Shown one piece after another: positions 42,311 through 50,892 of a stretch of DNA of 53,664 nt; position 1 is the first letter of the stretch, and each line of letters starts with the position of its first letter. The notes under the pieces are model-generated. The model ran no database searches, was not told the DNA's origin, and saw only the letters and a list, made by a program, of their open reading frames with translations. Origin of the DNA: SAR324 cluster bacterium (GTDB lineage: Bacteria; SAR324; NAC60-12); NCBI GenBank assembly GCA_015231885.1, contig JADGAT010000029.1, positions 1-53,664 on the forward strand. Reading direction: 5' to 3'. Both the position numbers and the translations under genes were made by a program.

Positions 42311-42670
42311 TTACTGATAGAGCGCCACAAAATTCTGAGAACAATCTTTCCCGCACAAGCACTCACTGGAAACTTGAAATAGGCCATCCAGGTGACTCTG
42401 CTGGAACCAGGTATAAATTTCCTGGTTCATTTGGCAAATAATGAATTCCGCATCATTTCCCTTCTGTTTCCGGTACAAAGACAAAATCATGATGATTCCC
42501 GATGAATCCAAGGATGTCACTTTTTCAAAGTTGAGTACCAGTTTTTCCCACGTCTGTTTTTCTATTAGCGGTATCAGATAAGACTTGATGTGAGGGACTT
42601 TGAATATAGTGACATCTCCCTCAATGGATACAATACAATTTTTATTTTTGATACTGTGTGACACGTGCAT
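42311..42670 (-). CDS. STAS-domain protein (anti-anti-sigma type)
   Basis: The start at 42670 is chosen because AGGA lies seven bases upstream and the STAS fold begins immediately (VSHSIKNKNCIVSIEGDVT). An in-frame ATG at 42706 lacks a ribosome site. The 119-residue protein carries VTSLDSSGIIMILSLYRK, whose Ser in DSSG is the usual phosphorylation site of SpoIIAA-type antagonists. Three cysteines cluster near the C-terminus (ECLCGKDC), an unusual addition. It is convergent with the anti-sigma gene, two bases apart. STAS proteins normally counter kinase-type anti-sigmas, not ZAS ones, so its partner may lie elsewhere. Confidence 0.82.
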   Translation of the reverse strand: MHVSHSIKNKNCIVSIEGDVTIFKVPHIKSYLIPLIEKQTWEKLVLNFEKVTSLDSSGIIMILSLYRKQKGNDAEFIICQMNQEIYTWFQQSHLDGLFQVSSECLCGKDCSQNFVALYQ

Positions 42671-42709
42671 GACTTTTCCTGCTTTATGATTAAAAAAAGC
42701 TGCCATAGC

Positions 42710-42721
42710 TAATAGACGGCA
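42710..42721 (-). promoter_or_regulatory. Candidate promoter element TGCCGTCTATTA upstream of the STAS gene
   Basis: On the minus strand this exact 12-mer lies about 40 bases before the STAS start, a distance that leaves room for a leader with the AGGA site. It is preceded on the same strand by three A-tracts of seven to eight bases separated by single C residues, which could act as an UP-like element. It matches the site at 40227-40238. Confidence 0.4.
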
Positions 42722-42996
42722 AGAAAAATATTTTTTTTGTTTTTTTTGTTTTTTTGGAAGAAGATGACAGAATTGTTCTTTGCATCTTGCTGTTTCTTCC
42801 CAATTCCAGTACAAAATATTCCCATTGATTCCGTATTACGATAATGATCAAAACATCTTACCAAATTTAGCAGCCTCACTTGAAACAGGCTTTCTGATTA
42901 CGGATTCTTTTGAACCGTATCCTGAAATACATACTCTTTTTTTATTTTCAACTCTCATTGGATGCCAATGGCTTTTTTATAATAAGTGATAGAATT

Positions 42997-45090
42997 ATGA
43001 AGTGGATTGATAAATACGTAAGTGTCATTTTTGTTGTGGTAATTTTATTTCTGACGGCTTGTGGTGGAGGTGGAGGAGGCGGTAGCAGCTCTGAAGCAGG
43101 AAATCTAATTCCAGAAACGACTCCTAAAATCAGTGGTGTGATTGCTGATGGGCTGGCTGTATCAGAAATCCGTGTTTCCATTGTGGATGCCATCAATCAA
43201 ACTTATTCAGGCGGAAGCTCCGATGCGAAAGGGAATTATAGTTTTGATGTTCCTGACTCCGCAAGTTTCCCTTTATTAGTGTATGTCAGTAGAGCTGATC
43301 ATTCTGATTTATTTACGATAATTACAGCAAAATCCAGTTCAGATTCTACGACTATCGCTCATATCAATCCGGTCACTTCTTTTGTGGCACAAAATGTTGC
43401 CGGAAGTGAGATACCAACTCAGTTTTCGACTGCCCTGCTTGCCATTACCAACAGTCAGTATGAAAGCCGTGGGCAAGAACTCATGGATCAAGCGTTTGGT
43501 GCAGGAGTTTCTTTTTCCATTTTTAATGAAGATCCCAATTTCATTGCACGTAGTTTGACAAGTGAGAACGGTGTTCCTTCCACGGCAGATATTATTTTAG
43601 ATACGTTAGGAGAGCTTGCTGATGATGATTCAACAGGAATGAGCACCCTCATGGAAACAAAATTCAATGGTACAGACGTAACAGCATTTTTAGAAGAAGA
43701 TGAATTTCAGGTGAGTTTCTCAAAAAATTTGATGAATGTGGGTTATACGGCAGCAGAAGCTTCAGAAAAATTGCAACAAGACCTTGGCGAGGCAAGTGTT
43801 GTTGATACCATCGAAAGTATTACGACCACTCTTGAAACAGTAAAAGAAGCAGCAATTGCACAAGGAATGAGCAGTAATGATGCCGCTTCTGCCTTGGAAG
43901 GAATTACTTCCGCCATTAAACAGACCATCAAAGAAAAAAAAGAAAATAGCTCTGCTCTTCAGTTGAGTAAAACCGAACTGGAAAATTTAACAAAAAATGT
44001 GGTTGCGCTTGTTCAAACAGACATCTTTCAAGTGATTCAGGACAATTCGAGTACATTGAGTCAGCAAGAACTGGCTAGTGTTTCAAAACGTTCAGGGCAG
44101 CAAACAGCAGCAATTATCAATCAATTGAATGTGACAGAAGCGTTGAATGAAGAGGAAAAAGCTTCTATTCAGTCAGATATCACCAATGTGGTGTCCTTTG
44201 CTGCTGAAACATTGGTAACCGCTATTCAGACCACAGGAAACCTTGTGACTGCACTGGAGCAGTCAGAAACAGAGATTCAAGCTTCTACGGAAGCTGTCAA
44301 GAATCAAGTCATTCAAAAGCTGTTGGCAGCCAATACTACCACGACAACCAGTACCACGACAACCAGTACCACGACAACCAGTACTACCATTACCACAACT
44401 ACCACTACCACAACTACCACTACCACAACTACCAGTTCAAGTAGTAGTTCGAGCAGTAGTTCCAGTTCAAGTAGTAGTTCGAGCAGTAGTTCCAGTTCAA
44501 GTAGTAGTTCGAGCAGTAGTTCTTGCTCGACTTCAACGGCTTCGACTTACTTCAGCCTGGAAAGCAATCAATTCGTCATAGGAGATCAGACTCTGGGTTT
44601 TAGCTGTGGGACAGGGACTTCAACTCCTACGGTGACCACTAATACTCCCACTATTGCAATGACAATCAACTCAACGGGTTCTGACACCGAAACCGGCTCG
44701 ATTAGCTTCACAATGAGTTGTTCGGGCTCGAATTGTCAACTTTCTACCGCAACTCTTTCTATTAGCGATATGAGTTTTAATGCGAGTAGTAGCACCGTTT
44801 CATTTCCAAGCAGCCCACAAATTTCTTATTATGCCCAGGTTGTGACAAATGAAGCCTATAGGAGTGGTACCACAACCAATACAAGTGTATTTACTATTTC
44901 TGGCAGCAGTATTTCCATCAATACATCGAGCATTGAGTCTCTTGTACTGAGTAATTCGCTCGCTACTGCATTAGGATTGACATCACCGCTACTGACAAAT
45001 GCCACCTACACCATTACTTTTACCTTTGGCAGCGGTGTTACTTTTTCCCCCGTCAGTACATATACTGGAAGTTTTGTTATTTCGAATTGA
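42997..45090 (+). CDS. Large lipoprotein with polyThr/polySer linker
   Basis: The start at 42997 directly opens a lipoprotein signal (FLTAC with Cys22, then a run of seven Gly). An upstream in-frame ATG at 42910 would bury it. The 697-residue protein has three parts. An N-terminal carboxypeptidase-like fold comes first (SGVIADG, DAKGNYSFDVPD). A helical region of about 300 residues with many Gln, Ser and Thr follows (INPVTSFVAQNV, then heptad-like stretches). The third part is a linker of about 60 Thr and Ser residues, then a C-terminal beta-rich domain of about 190 residues starting near YFSLESNQF. The layout suggests a surface-exposed adhesive or sensor lipoprotein. It shares its front half with the next lipoprotein at 45218. 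Confidence 0.8.
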   Translation: MKWIDKYVSVIFVVVILFLTACGGGGGGGSSSEAGNLIPETTPKISGVIADGLAVSEIRVSIVDAINQTYSGGSSDAKGNYSFDVPDSASFPLLVYVSRADHSDLFTIITAKSSSDSTTIAHINPVTSFVAQNVAGSEIPTQFSTALLAITNSQYESRGQELMDQAFGAGVSFSIFNEDPNFIARSLTSENGVPSTADIILDTLGELADDDSTGMSTLMETKFNGTDVTAFLEEDEFQVSFSKNLMNVGYTAAEASEKLQQDLGEASVVDTIESITTTLETVKEAAIAQGMSSNDAASALEGITSAIKQTIKEKKENSSALQLSKTELENLTKNVVALVQTDIFQVIQDNSSTLSQQELASVSKRSGQQTAAIINQLNVTEALNEEEKASIQSDITNVVSFAAETLVTAIQTTGNLVTALEQSETEIQASTEAVKNQVIQKLLAANTTTTTSTTTTSTTTTSTTITTTTTTTTTTTTTTSSSSSSSSSSSSSSSSSSSSSSSSSSSSSSCSTSTASTYFSLESNQFVIGDQTLGFSCGTGTSTPTVTTNTPTIAMTINSTGSDTETGSISFTMSCSGSNCQLSTATLSISDMSFNASSSTVSFPSSPQISYYAQVVTNEAYRSGTTTNTSVFTISGSSISINTSSIESLVLSNSLATALGLTSPLLTNATYTITFTFGSGVTFSPVSTYTGSFVISN
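44338..44520 (+). repeat. Coding minisatellite: 15-bp Thr units then 30-bp Ser units
   Basis: The 15-bp unit ACCACGACAACCAGT occurs three times from 44338. Related ACTACCACTACCACA-type units run to about 44433. Then a 30-bp unit starting AGTTCAAGTAGTAGTTCGAG occurs about 2.9 times from 44434 to 44520. All units are multiples of three and keep the lipoprotein frame, encoding polyThr then polySer. Near-perfect unit identity suggests recent slippage and possible length variation between strains. Confidence 0.92.
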
Positions 45091-45142
45091 TATTATCTAA
45101 AAAACTATTTGTAATCGCACCTCCTAATAGTTTAAGATAATA
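45091..45142 (+). terminator. Stem-loop after the lipoprotein gene (terminator-like)
   Basis: The arm at 45091-45109 (TATTATCTAAAAAACTATT) is nearly complementary to 45126-45142 (AATAGTTTAAGATAATA), with a 16-base loop. It begins at the stop codon. The stem is AT-rich and no U-run follows, so it may be a weak or factor-assisted terminator or an mRNA-end stabiliser. Confidence 0.45.
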
Positions 45143-45217
45143 AATCAGAACTGACACAGTGGGTTCTCTCCTCTTAAAAAAACACTTAATGAATGCAAAC
45201 TACCTGAAAGAGGTGGT

Positions 45218-47179
45218 ATGAAGCTTTCTTTTCCTGAAAAATTACTGCAACACGGAATTATTCTCCTTCTCCTCCCCCTTTTCACTTCCTGTGTTGCCGA
45301 TCATTCAGCCCAGTTCCAGGAGGGAGACGACGCTTCATACAACTCAGGAAAAACCCAACTCCTGCTGGTAGAAGGAAGTGAAGATTTTGACATAGGGGCA
45401 GAAAGAGTCTTTTATGGAAAAATTGAAGGAGACGTAGTCAATAGCACTGAAGAAACTTTAGTGTTGAAAGATCCTGATGGAAAATTTCTCACTCAATCGA
45501 ATGGGGAATATTATCAAATTCAAACAGAAGAAAATGGGAAGTTTGTCATTGAAGCCGAATTTCCGCAAAATCGACTGGGAAATCCTTTAATCATTGAAGC
45601 TTTCTCGACAAAAGAATTGAGTATTTCCAATATCAGCACCTTACTTCCTCTTCGAAGCGCTCCCATTCTTTTTGAAACAGGCTCCCTGAGTGAAGGGGAT
45701 CAAATATCTGTGAGTATCTCAGTTTCTCCAATTACTTCACTCATTGCAAAAAAATTGGCTCATCACCCTGCCGTCAAACTCTCACAACATCAGCAAGAGA
45801 TTGCTTTTCAGCTGGATCTTCCGATAGATCAAATTCAGCAGCATCCTATAGAAAACTCTGAATCCATTCAAGTGGTATATGCCTTAGAGCTTTTGGTCGA
45901 AATGCTTCAGGAAGGATCTTCTTTCCTGATACAGGACGATCATCTATTCCAGTTGTGGGGGACCAACAATCGCTCGCTCATAGCATTTGATACAGAACAG
46001 GGTAAACTGGAATTACTTCCCGAAATCGGGGATTTTTCAGAGGTGGAGACGCTCACTGTCACACAAGCAGGACGCTTATCTTTGTTATTCCAAACGGCAA
46101 GCACCATCCTGGAACAGTTGGCATATCAGGCGGCTTCTATAGAATCTCTTAGCACTCCGTCTCGCTTCAGTAGAAATCTGTCAGCGGGCGAAGTCACGCA
46201 GTCAGAATTTGCATTGGTTTCAGGGAAGAACAATCTTCTGAAAGCTTCGAAAAATATTACTTCGCTAATCATCAAAGAAGAAAATGCGACTCCAGGTGAA
46301 TTTAAAATTTATGTACACGGTATGGTCATTCCGGTTCGGCAAAAATTAGAGGATTTGTTGCAAAGTCCTACTACTGACTTTGTCAATTTAGATAACATGG
46401 CATTGCTGGACAAGCTCGAGTTGTTTGAAATTTCTGAAACAGACTATCAAAGCCGTTTACGTATGATTTCAGCTTCCATACAAGACGAAAGGAGTTTGCT
46501 CTCTCAGCTTGCGACCAATAGAGATTTATCTATTCAAGAATTGGAATCTTTAGTGGAATGGGGTATTTCGACTCTAGGAAAAGAAGGGTTGGATGAGCGT
46601 GTGCTGGAGCAGGTCAGTGCGAAAATACTTACTCAGGAAATGCTTGCCAGTTTGAAAGCACGATTGGAGAGCAGCAATTTATCGAATCACATGGATTTTT
46701 CTGAACTAATGCACTCTGCGATTCAGGTGCTCGATCCTACTCTAAAAGAGTTTATGACCATTTTGCTGAAACGTCCCGACCGAGTGGATTTATTGGAAAA
46801 ACAGCTTCTGGAGAATCAAGGCGATTTGTTAGAGATTACGGCAGCATTGGGACAGTTGAATATGACGACCCTGGATCTATTGATTCGCTATTTGGGGGAT
46901 TCACAACCTGATTTGCTGCAGAAAATATTGAGCGACCCCCAGGAGATACACCAGCATATCAATGTGAGCCAGTTGCTATATCCTATTTTTGGCCAGATAT
47001 TTGATGCAAACTCTGACCTTCCTCCAGTTGAGTCTATTCATCAACTGGAACAAAGTCTAGAAAATAAGTTTATAGAATTTTCAGACAGTTATACACAGGT
47101 TACTTTTAGCTCCGCAGACACTTTTTGGAAATTTTTTGAATACGAATACAGACGCAGGCGTCTTTCCATGGGGATTTAG
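45218..47179 (+). CDS. Lipoprotein of unknown function
   Basis: The 653-residue protein starts after an AGAGGTGG site and has a lipobox (Cys25 in LFTSC). The mature N-terminus has a beta-rich region (VFYGKIEGDVV, EENGKFVIEAEFP) followed by SVSPITSLIAKKL. Its order matches the front half of the lipoprotein at 42997 (KISGVIADG, DAKGNYSFDVP, INPVTSFVAQNV), so the two are probably distant paralogues. The rest is predicted mainly helical with many Leu, Glu and Gln, including repeated LLEKQLLENQGDLLEI-like segments, and I recognise no domain. It is convergent with the FG-GAP gene, four bases between stops. Confidence 0.75.
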   Translation: MKLSFPEKLLQHGIILLLLPLFTSCVADHSAQFQEGDDASYNSGKTQLLLVEGSEDFDIGAERVFYGKIEGDVVNSTEETLVLKDPDGKFLTQSNGEYYQIQTEENGKFVIEAEFPQNRLGNPLIIEAFSTKELSISNISTLLPLRSAPILFETGSLSEGDQISVSISVSPITSLIAKKLAHHPAVKLSQHQQEIAFQLDLPIDQIQQHPIENSESIQVVYALELLVEMLQEGSSFLIQDDHLFQLWGTNNRSLIAFDTEQGKLELLPEIGDFSEVETLTVTQAGRLSLLFQTASTILEQLAYQAASIESLSTPSRFSRNLSAGEVTQSEFALVSGKNNLLKASKNITSLIIKEENATPGEFKIYVHGMVIPVRQKLEDLLQSPTTDFVNLDNMALLDKLELFEISETDYQSRLRMISASIQDERSLLSQLATNRDLSIQELESLVEWGISTLGKEGLDERVLEQVSAKILTQEMLASLKARLESSNLSNHMDFSELMHSAIQVLDPTLKEFMTILLKRPDRVDLLEKQLLENQGDLLEITAALGQLNMTTLDLLIRYLGDSQPDLLQKILSDPQEIHQHINVSQLLYPIFGQIFDANSDLPPVESIHQLEQSLENKFIEFSDSYTQVTFSSADTFWKFFEYEYRRRRLSMGI

Positions 47180-47183
47180 ATAT

Positions 47184-50100
47184 TTATTTGGCACCAGGCT
47201 TTCCATCATTTCGATAGTAATATAAACTGCCATCTTCTCCTCCCACAAACATATCCACATCGCCATCTTGATCAATATCAGCAAAAGCAGGAGCATTTCC
47301 CAGTGGAAATTCTTTTCTTAATTTTTCAAAATAACTTGAATCCTGTTTCCATCCCCAACGTGTCGGATCTTGTTCAATGGGTACTGGCTGAAATCCGATG
47401 ATATCTCCATGATCTGAACCAATGATCAACTCTTGATTTTTATCGTTATTGAGATCAGCGGCCGTTGGAGAGGCACCAATACCAAGGTCCAGACCAAGGT
47501 ATCTACGATGAATCAACTGAAAACTTCTGCCTGTATCCGTGGAGCTCTGAAGATAATGCACCAACTGCCCTTTAAAATTCCCAATCAGGAGGTCCAACAA
47601 TCCATCCTGGTTGATATCGATTAAAGCAGGGCGTGAGTGAACCCCCCCTGTGATGCCCTGAAAGACGGTTGGGTTTTTAATAAATTCTGGAAAATCTACA
47701 GTGCCCTGGTTTTCCCAGTATTCCAAAGTCCCTCGTGCATTCCCTACCAGTAAATCGGCATCACCATCTTGGTCAACATCTCCAAAAACAGGTGTTGCAT
47801 TTTCCCCATTGTTGTATTCTAGAAAACGTTTAGAGATTAACGTCCAATTCGGTTCTGCGACGGTTCCTTCATTCATATATTGAAACAAAAACCCTTCTTT
47901 GGTGCCAATCAACAAATCCAGATCACCATCAACGTCCATATCAAAAAAAGCAGGGACAAGTCGGCGGGAATTTGCCAAATTTATGTATTGTTTGGTGATT
48001 AGGGTGTATACAGGAGCAAAAGGCAAATCCACTTCTTTTTGCTGTAGTTCTTCCTCTAATGCAATTGGGTCCAGTTCTACGGTATCTTCTCCCTGCTGTA
48101 AGGCATTTTCGTCGGTTCTTTCGATAGAATTACTGATTACAGCAGGCTTATTGGTTTCTTCAGGTTCAACTTTTTTACTTCCACGGTTGAGCCAGATCAG
48201 GACATTGCCATCTATATCTCCTACGAGAAGGTCCAGTTTTTGGTCTTTATCAAAATCAGTGACATGGGGAACACTAAAGCCCGCTGTCTCAATATTGCTC
48301 CAATTATGTTCTTCCAAATTCCAGCCATGAGTCAGGGGAGTGCCTTCCAAATGATTATTTGAAATTAAATGCAAAGTTCCATTTTTTCCTCCAACCACCA
48401 AATCGGGCGCTTCATCGTCATCCCAGAAAAAAAATGCCGGAGCAATATTTGTTTCTTCGACTAAATTGGCAAATTGAGTACTTTTGATGACAAATTGGTG
48501 CTGTTTGTCAGAGCCTTCATTCAAATAAAAAATCATCCTGCCTTTACTGTTCCCCACAAACAAATCCAGGTCTTTGTCATTATCAATATCGATCAGTACA
48601 GGAATGCTGTTGCTACCCACATCAATATTAGCAAAAGCCAGTTCTTCAATTTTCCATTCGGGTTTTACTGGAGAACCGTGATTTTTGATAAAATCAAGTT
48701 TTCCTGCTTGATTTCCTACCAAAATGTCCAAATCTCCATCGCCATCAATATCAGCCAAGGCTGGGGCACTATTGGAGCGCTGATTCTGGGAAAAGGCCGG
48801 ATTTTCGATAGATCTCCAGTTGGGTGTGCGGGTTGTCCCTATATTTTCATAAGCAAATAATTTTCCTGATTCGCCTCCCACCAACAAATCCAGATCTCCA
48901 TCACCGTCCCAATCTCCAGTCGTAATGACGGATCTTTGTTCACCATTCAAAAAATGGCCAAACTTTAAAAAATTACGAGAAGACAACCATAGATGATTAC
49001 GATTTGCCATATCCATCGGAAATACGGAGCCCGTTTTTTCTTTTTTTTGTTCTGTGGCAGCCGCTTCTGCATCTACGTTTTGCTCTTGGTTTGCAGCAGG
49101 GTCGGGAGCATTTGCCTGAGCTGCAAGTAGCTGTCTGTTAAAACTACGGATGGATGCCTGCTGGGGAGGGGCGGCTTCTTGAACAGGCTCAGCTTGTTCT
49201 GGATTGTTATCAGGCTCGGCATCATCAGCTTGGGAGGACTTGCTCTTTACTTTCACAACAAAATCGGCATACTGTTTGAGTTCCTGCGGAATATCATCAG
49301 GAATGTTAAATGCACGGGCCAATACCGGCAAACACGCAGGATCCCCTTGTAACTGCTGACAGGCCCGTTCTAATATTCTCAGATGATTTTCTTTCCAGTT
49401 GATATTAGATAAATTCAATTCAGTAATTTTACGTAATCCATTTTGCAAAACTTCCCGGTTTTCGTAATGTATGATTTTTGAGGTTGAGGTGCCAACTAAC
49501 AATTCAGTAAAACCATCATTGTCAAAGTCATAAAATATGGGAGAGGCATATCCTCCTACATCAATAAACAAAAAACGATCTGTCTCCATTTCCCATTTTG
49601 GTTGGAATGCATTGCCTTTGTTGTAATAGAAACTGATTTGCCCACTGGCTTTTCCAATGGCAATATCCCACAATCCGTCATAGTTCCAATCAACCCAGGT
49701 AGGAGACGCATCTACCTCAGGAAACGTATCTCCCACCAATTCACGTGGATAGGGGCATGGACGCTGATTTTGAGTTTGGTTTGATCTGAAAGAACTGCAG
49801 AACAAAGCATTGGTCTGACGTCCCGCATTTTTATACAAATAGACTTTGCCAGAGTGCGTACCAACTAGTAAATCAGGCACTCGATCCATATTAATGTCCT
49901 GAAATGACGGGACAATATTTTTTCCAGGACGGAGCCCCATGTAGGCGGGATTTTTCAATTCATAAATGGGTAACAACGCATTTCCTTTATTGTGATAATA
50001 AAAAATACTTCCATCCTGTGATCCAATGAATAGATCATAATCACCATCCCCATCAATATCGACAAAGGTTGGTGCCGCATTAGCCCCTACATTGATTGCT

Positions 50101-50561
50101 GATTCAACATTCTTTGTATTTCCATCTGCTCCTGTTTGTGAATGAAATGCCTGAAAGGCTTCTGTGCGCAAATAAAAATCAGGTTCCCCGGGCTTTCCAA
50201 TATTTTCTAGAAATGCCAATTGCCCATCTTCTTTTCCAATCATCAAATCATCATCGCCATCGCCATCAATATCCATAAAAGCCATTCGGCTTCTAGCAAA
50301 TGCCCGTGTGTACAATAACTGCAGCTCATTGTTCATTTTGCCATAATAAATACGCTCCCATTCATAAGCAATTGTTGCTTGAGTGGCATTGTCCTTGGCA
50401 TCTTGAGCTTGCTCCTGTGCATGCAGGAAAGTGCAGCCTAGTACCAATGGAAGGGAAAACAGGAAAATTTTTACCTGACCGATCTGCCATGATGGTAAAA
50501 AGTTTCTAATAGCTTGTGACAATAAGAGCTTGTGATTTTTAGGGAAGATAGATTCTATCAT
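47184..50561 (-). CDS. Exported FG-GAP/VCBS repeat protein, 15 repeats
   Basis: The preferred start is the ATG at 50561, giving 1125 residues. A TTG at 50639 extends the frame without an SD or a better signal. A hydrophobic export segment (IFLFSLPLVLGCTFLHAQ) lies near residues 32-49. Fifteen copies of a DxDxDGxxDLxVG unit with a following strand-turn (such as DIDGDGDYDLFIG and DIDQDGDVDMFVG) can be counted. They fall in three groups of five, separated by acidic Gln/Pro/Ala-rich linkers (EPDNNPEQAEPVQEAAPP and KKVEPEETNKPAV). These units bind calcium and build beta-propellers, as in integrin-like and surface adhesion proteins. The terminal residue run is KPGAK with no anchor, so it may be secreted or loosely surface-attached. 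Confidence 0.88.
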   Translation of the reverse strand: MIESIFPKNHKLLLSQAIRNFLPSWQIGQVKIFLFSLPLVLGCTFLHAQEQAQDAKDNATQATIAYEWERIYYGKMNNELQLLYTRAFARSRMAFMDIDGDGDDDLMIGKEDGQLAFLENIGKPGEPDFYLRTEAFQAFHSQTGADGNTKNVESAINVGANAAPTFVDIDGDGDYDLFIGSQDGSIFYYHNKGNALLPIYELKNPAYMGLRPGKNIVPSFQDINMDRVPDLLVGTHSGKVYLYKNAGRQTNALFCSSFRSNQTQNQRPCPYPRELVGDTFPEVDASPTWVDWNYDGLWDIAIGKASGQISFYYNKGNAFQPKWEMETDRFLFIDVGGYASPIFYDFDNDGFTELLVGTSTSKIIHYENREVLQNGLRKITELNLSNINWKENHLRILERACQQLQGDPACLPVLARAFNIPDDIPQELKQYADFVVKVKSKSSQADDAEPDNNPEQAEPVQEAAPPQQASIRSFNRQLLAAQANAPDPAANQEQNVDAEAAATEQKKEKTGSVFPMDMANRNHLWLSSRNFLKFGHFLNGEQRSVITTGDWDGDGDLDLLVGGESGKLFAYENIGTTRTPNWRSIENPAFSQNQRSNSAPALADIDGDGDLDILVGNQAGKLDFIKNHGSPVKPEWKIEELAFANIDVGSNSIPVLIDIDNDKDLDLFVGNSKGRMIFYLNEGSDKQHQFVIKSTQFANLVEETNIAPAFFFWDDDEAPDLVVGGKNGTLHLISNNHLEGTPLTHGWNLEEHNWSNIETAGFSVPHVTDFDKDQKLDLLVGDIDGNVLIWLNRGSKKVEPEETNKPAVISNSIERTDENALQQGEDTVELDPIALEEELQQKEVDLPFAPVYTLITKQYINLANSRRLVPAFFDMDVDGDLDLLIGTKEGFLFQYMNEGTVAEPNWTLISKRFLEYNNGENATPVFGDVDQDGDADLLVGNARGTLEYWENQGTVDFPEFIKNPTVFQGITGGVHSRPALIDINQDGLLDLLIGNFKGQLVHYLQSSTDTGRSFQLIHRRYLGLDLGIGASPTAADLNNDKNQELIIGSDHGDIIGFQPVPIEQDPTRWGWKQDSSYFEKLRKEFPLGNAPAFADIDQDGDVDMFVGGEDGSLYYYRNDGKPGAK

Positions 50562-50685
50562 GGTTTTATTGAACAGATCATGAAAATAGATTTTGTTACT
50601 TAAAACTCTGCAAAGATCAAACCAGTTGAGGAGTGACAATTGAGAAGGTATCTGATAAAAACACTTAGTCTTGTCTCATGACCTT

Positions 50686-50843
50686 AGGAAGGCGAAAATA
50701 ATAACATGTGAAAGTTGCGCAGGATTTTCATCGAGGTTCAAGGCGTTTTATCGGGCGCATAGCTTGCTATGTCACTGGTAAAGCAATGCAGAAGATCGTT
50801 GAAAAGACACGTAGATTTGCTAAGTTATTGTTTGAGCATTCCT
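50686..50843 (+). repeat. Right copy of the ~155-bp dispersed repeat, inverted relative to 3561-3714
   Basis: It starts AGGAAGGCGAAAATAATAAC and ends GTTTGAGCATTCCT on the plus strand, the reverse complement of the left copy. It has a 4-base insertion (GTAG or an equivalent alignment) after AAAAGACAC. It lies in the spacer before the YkgJ-type gene. A short frame through it (DFHRGSRRFIGRIACYV) continues out of frame into the next gene and is not taken as coding. Confidence 0.9.
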
Positions 50844-50892
50844 TAACACGGTTTGATCATTTTCACGTCACAGCACATCACCAAAAATACAA

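Noticed and set aside
44338..44520. Possible CRISPR array
   Set aside because: Units are short, contiguous without spacers, multiples of three, and lie inside a coding frame. They form a coding minisatellite.
3561..50843. Composite transposon bounded by the inverted repeats
   Set aside because: No transposase, integrase or target-site duplication is visible. The repeats themselves show no terminal inverted ends, so only the repeat pair is claimed.
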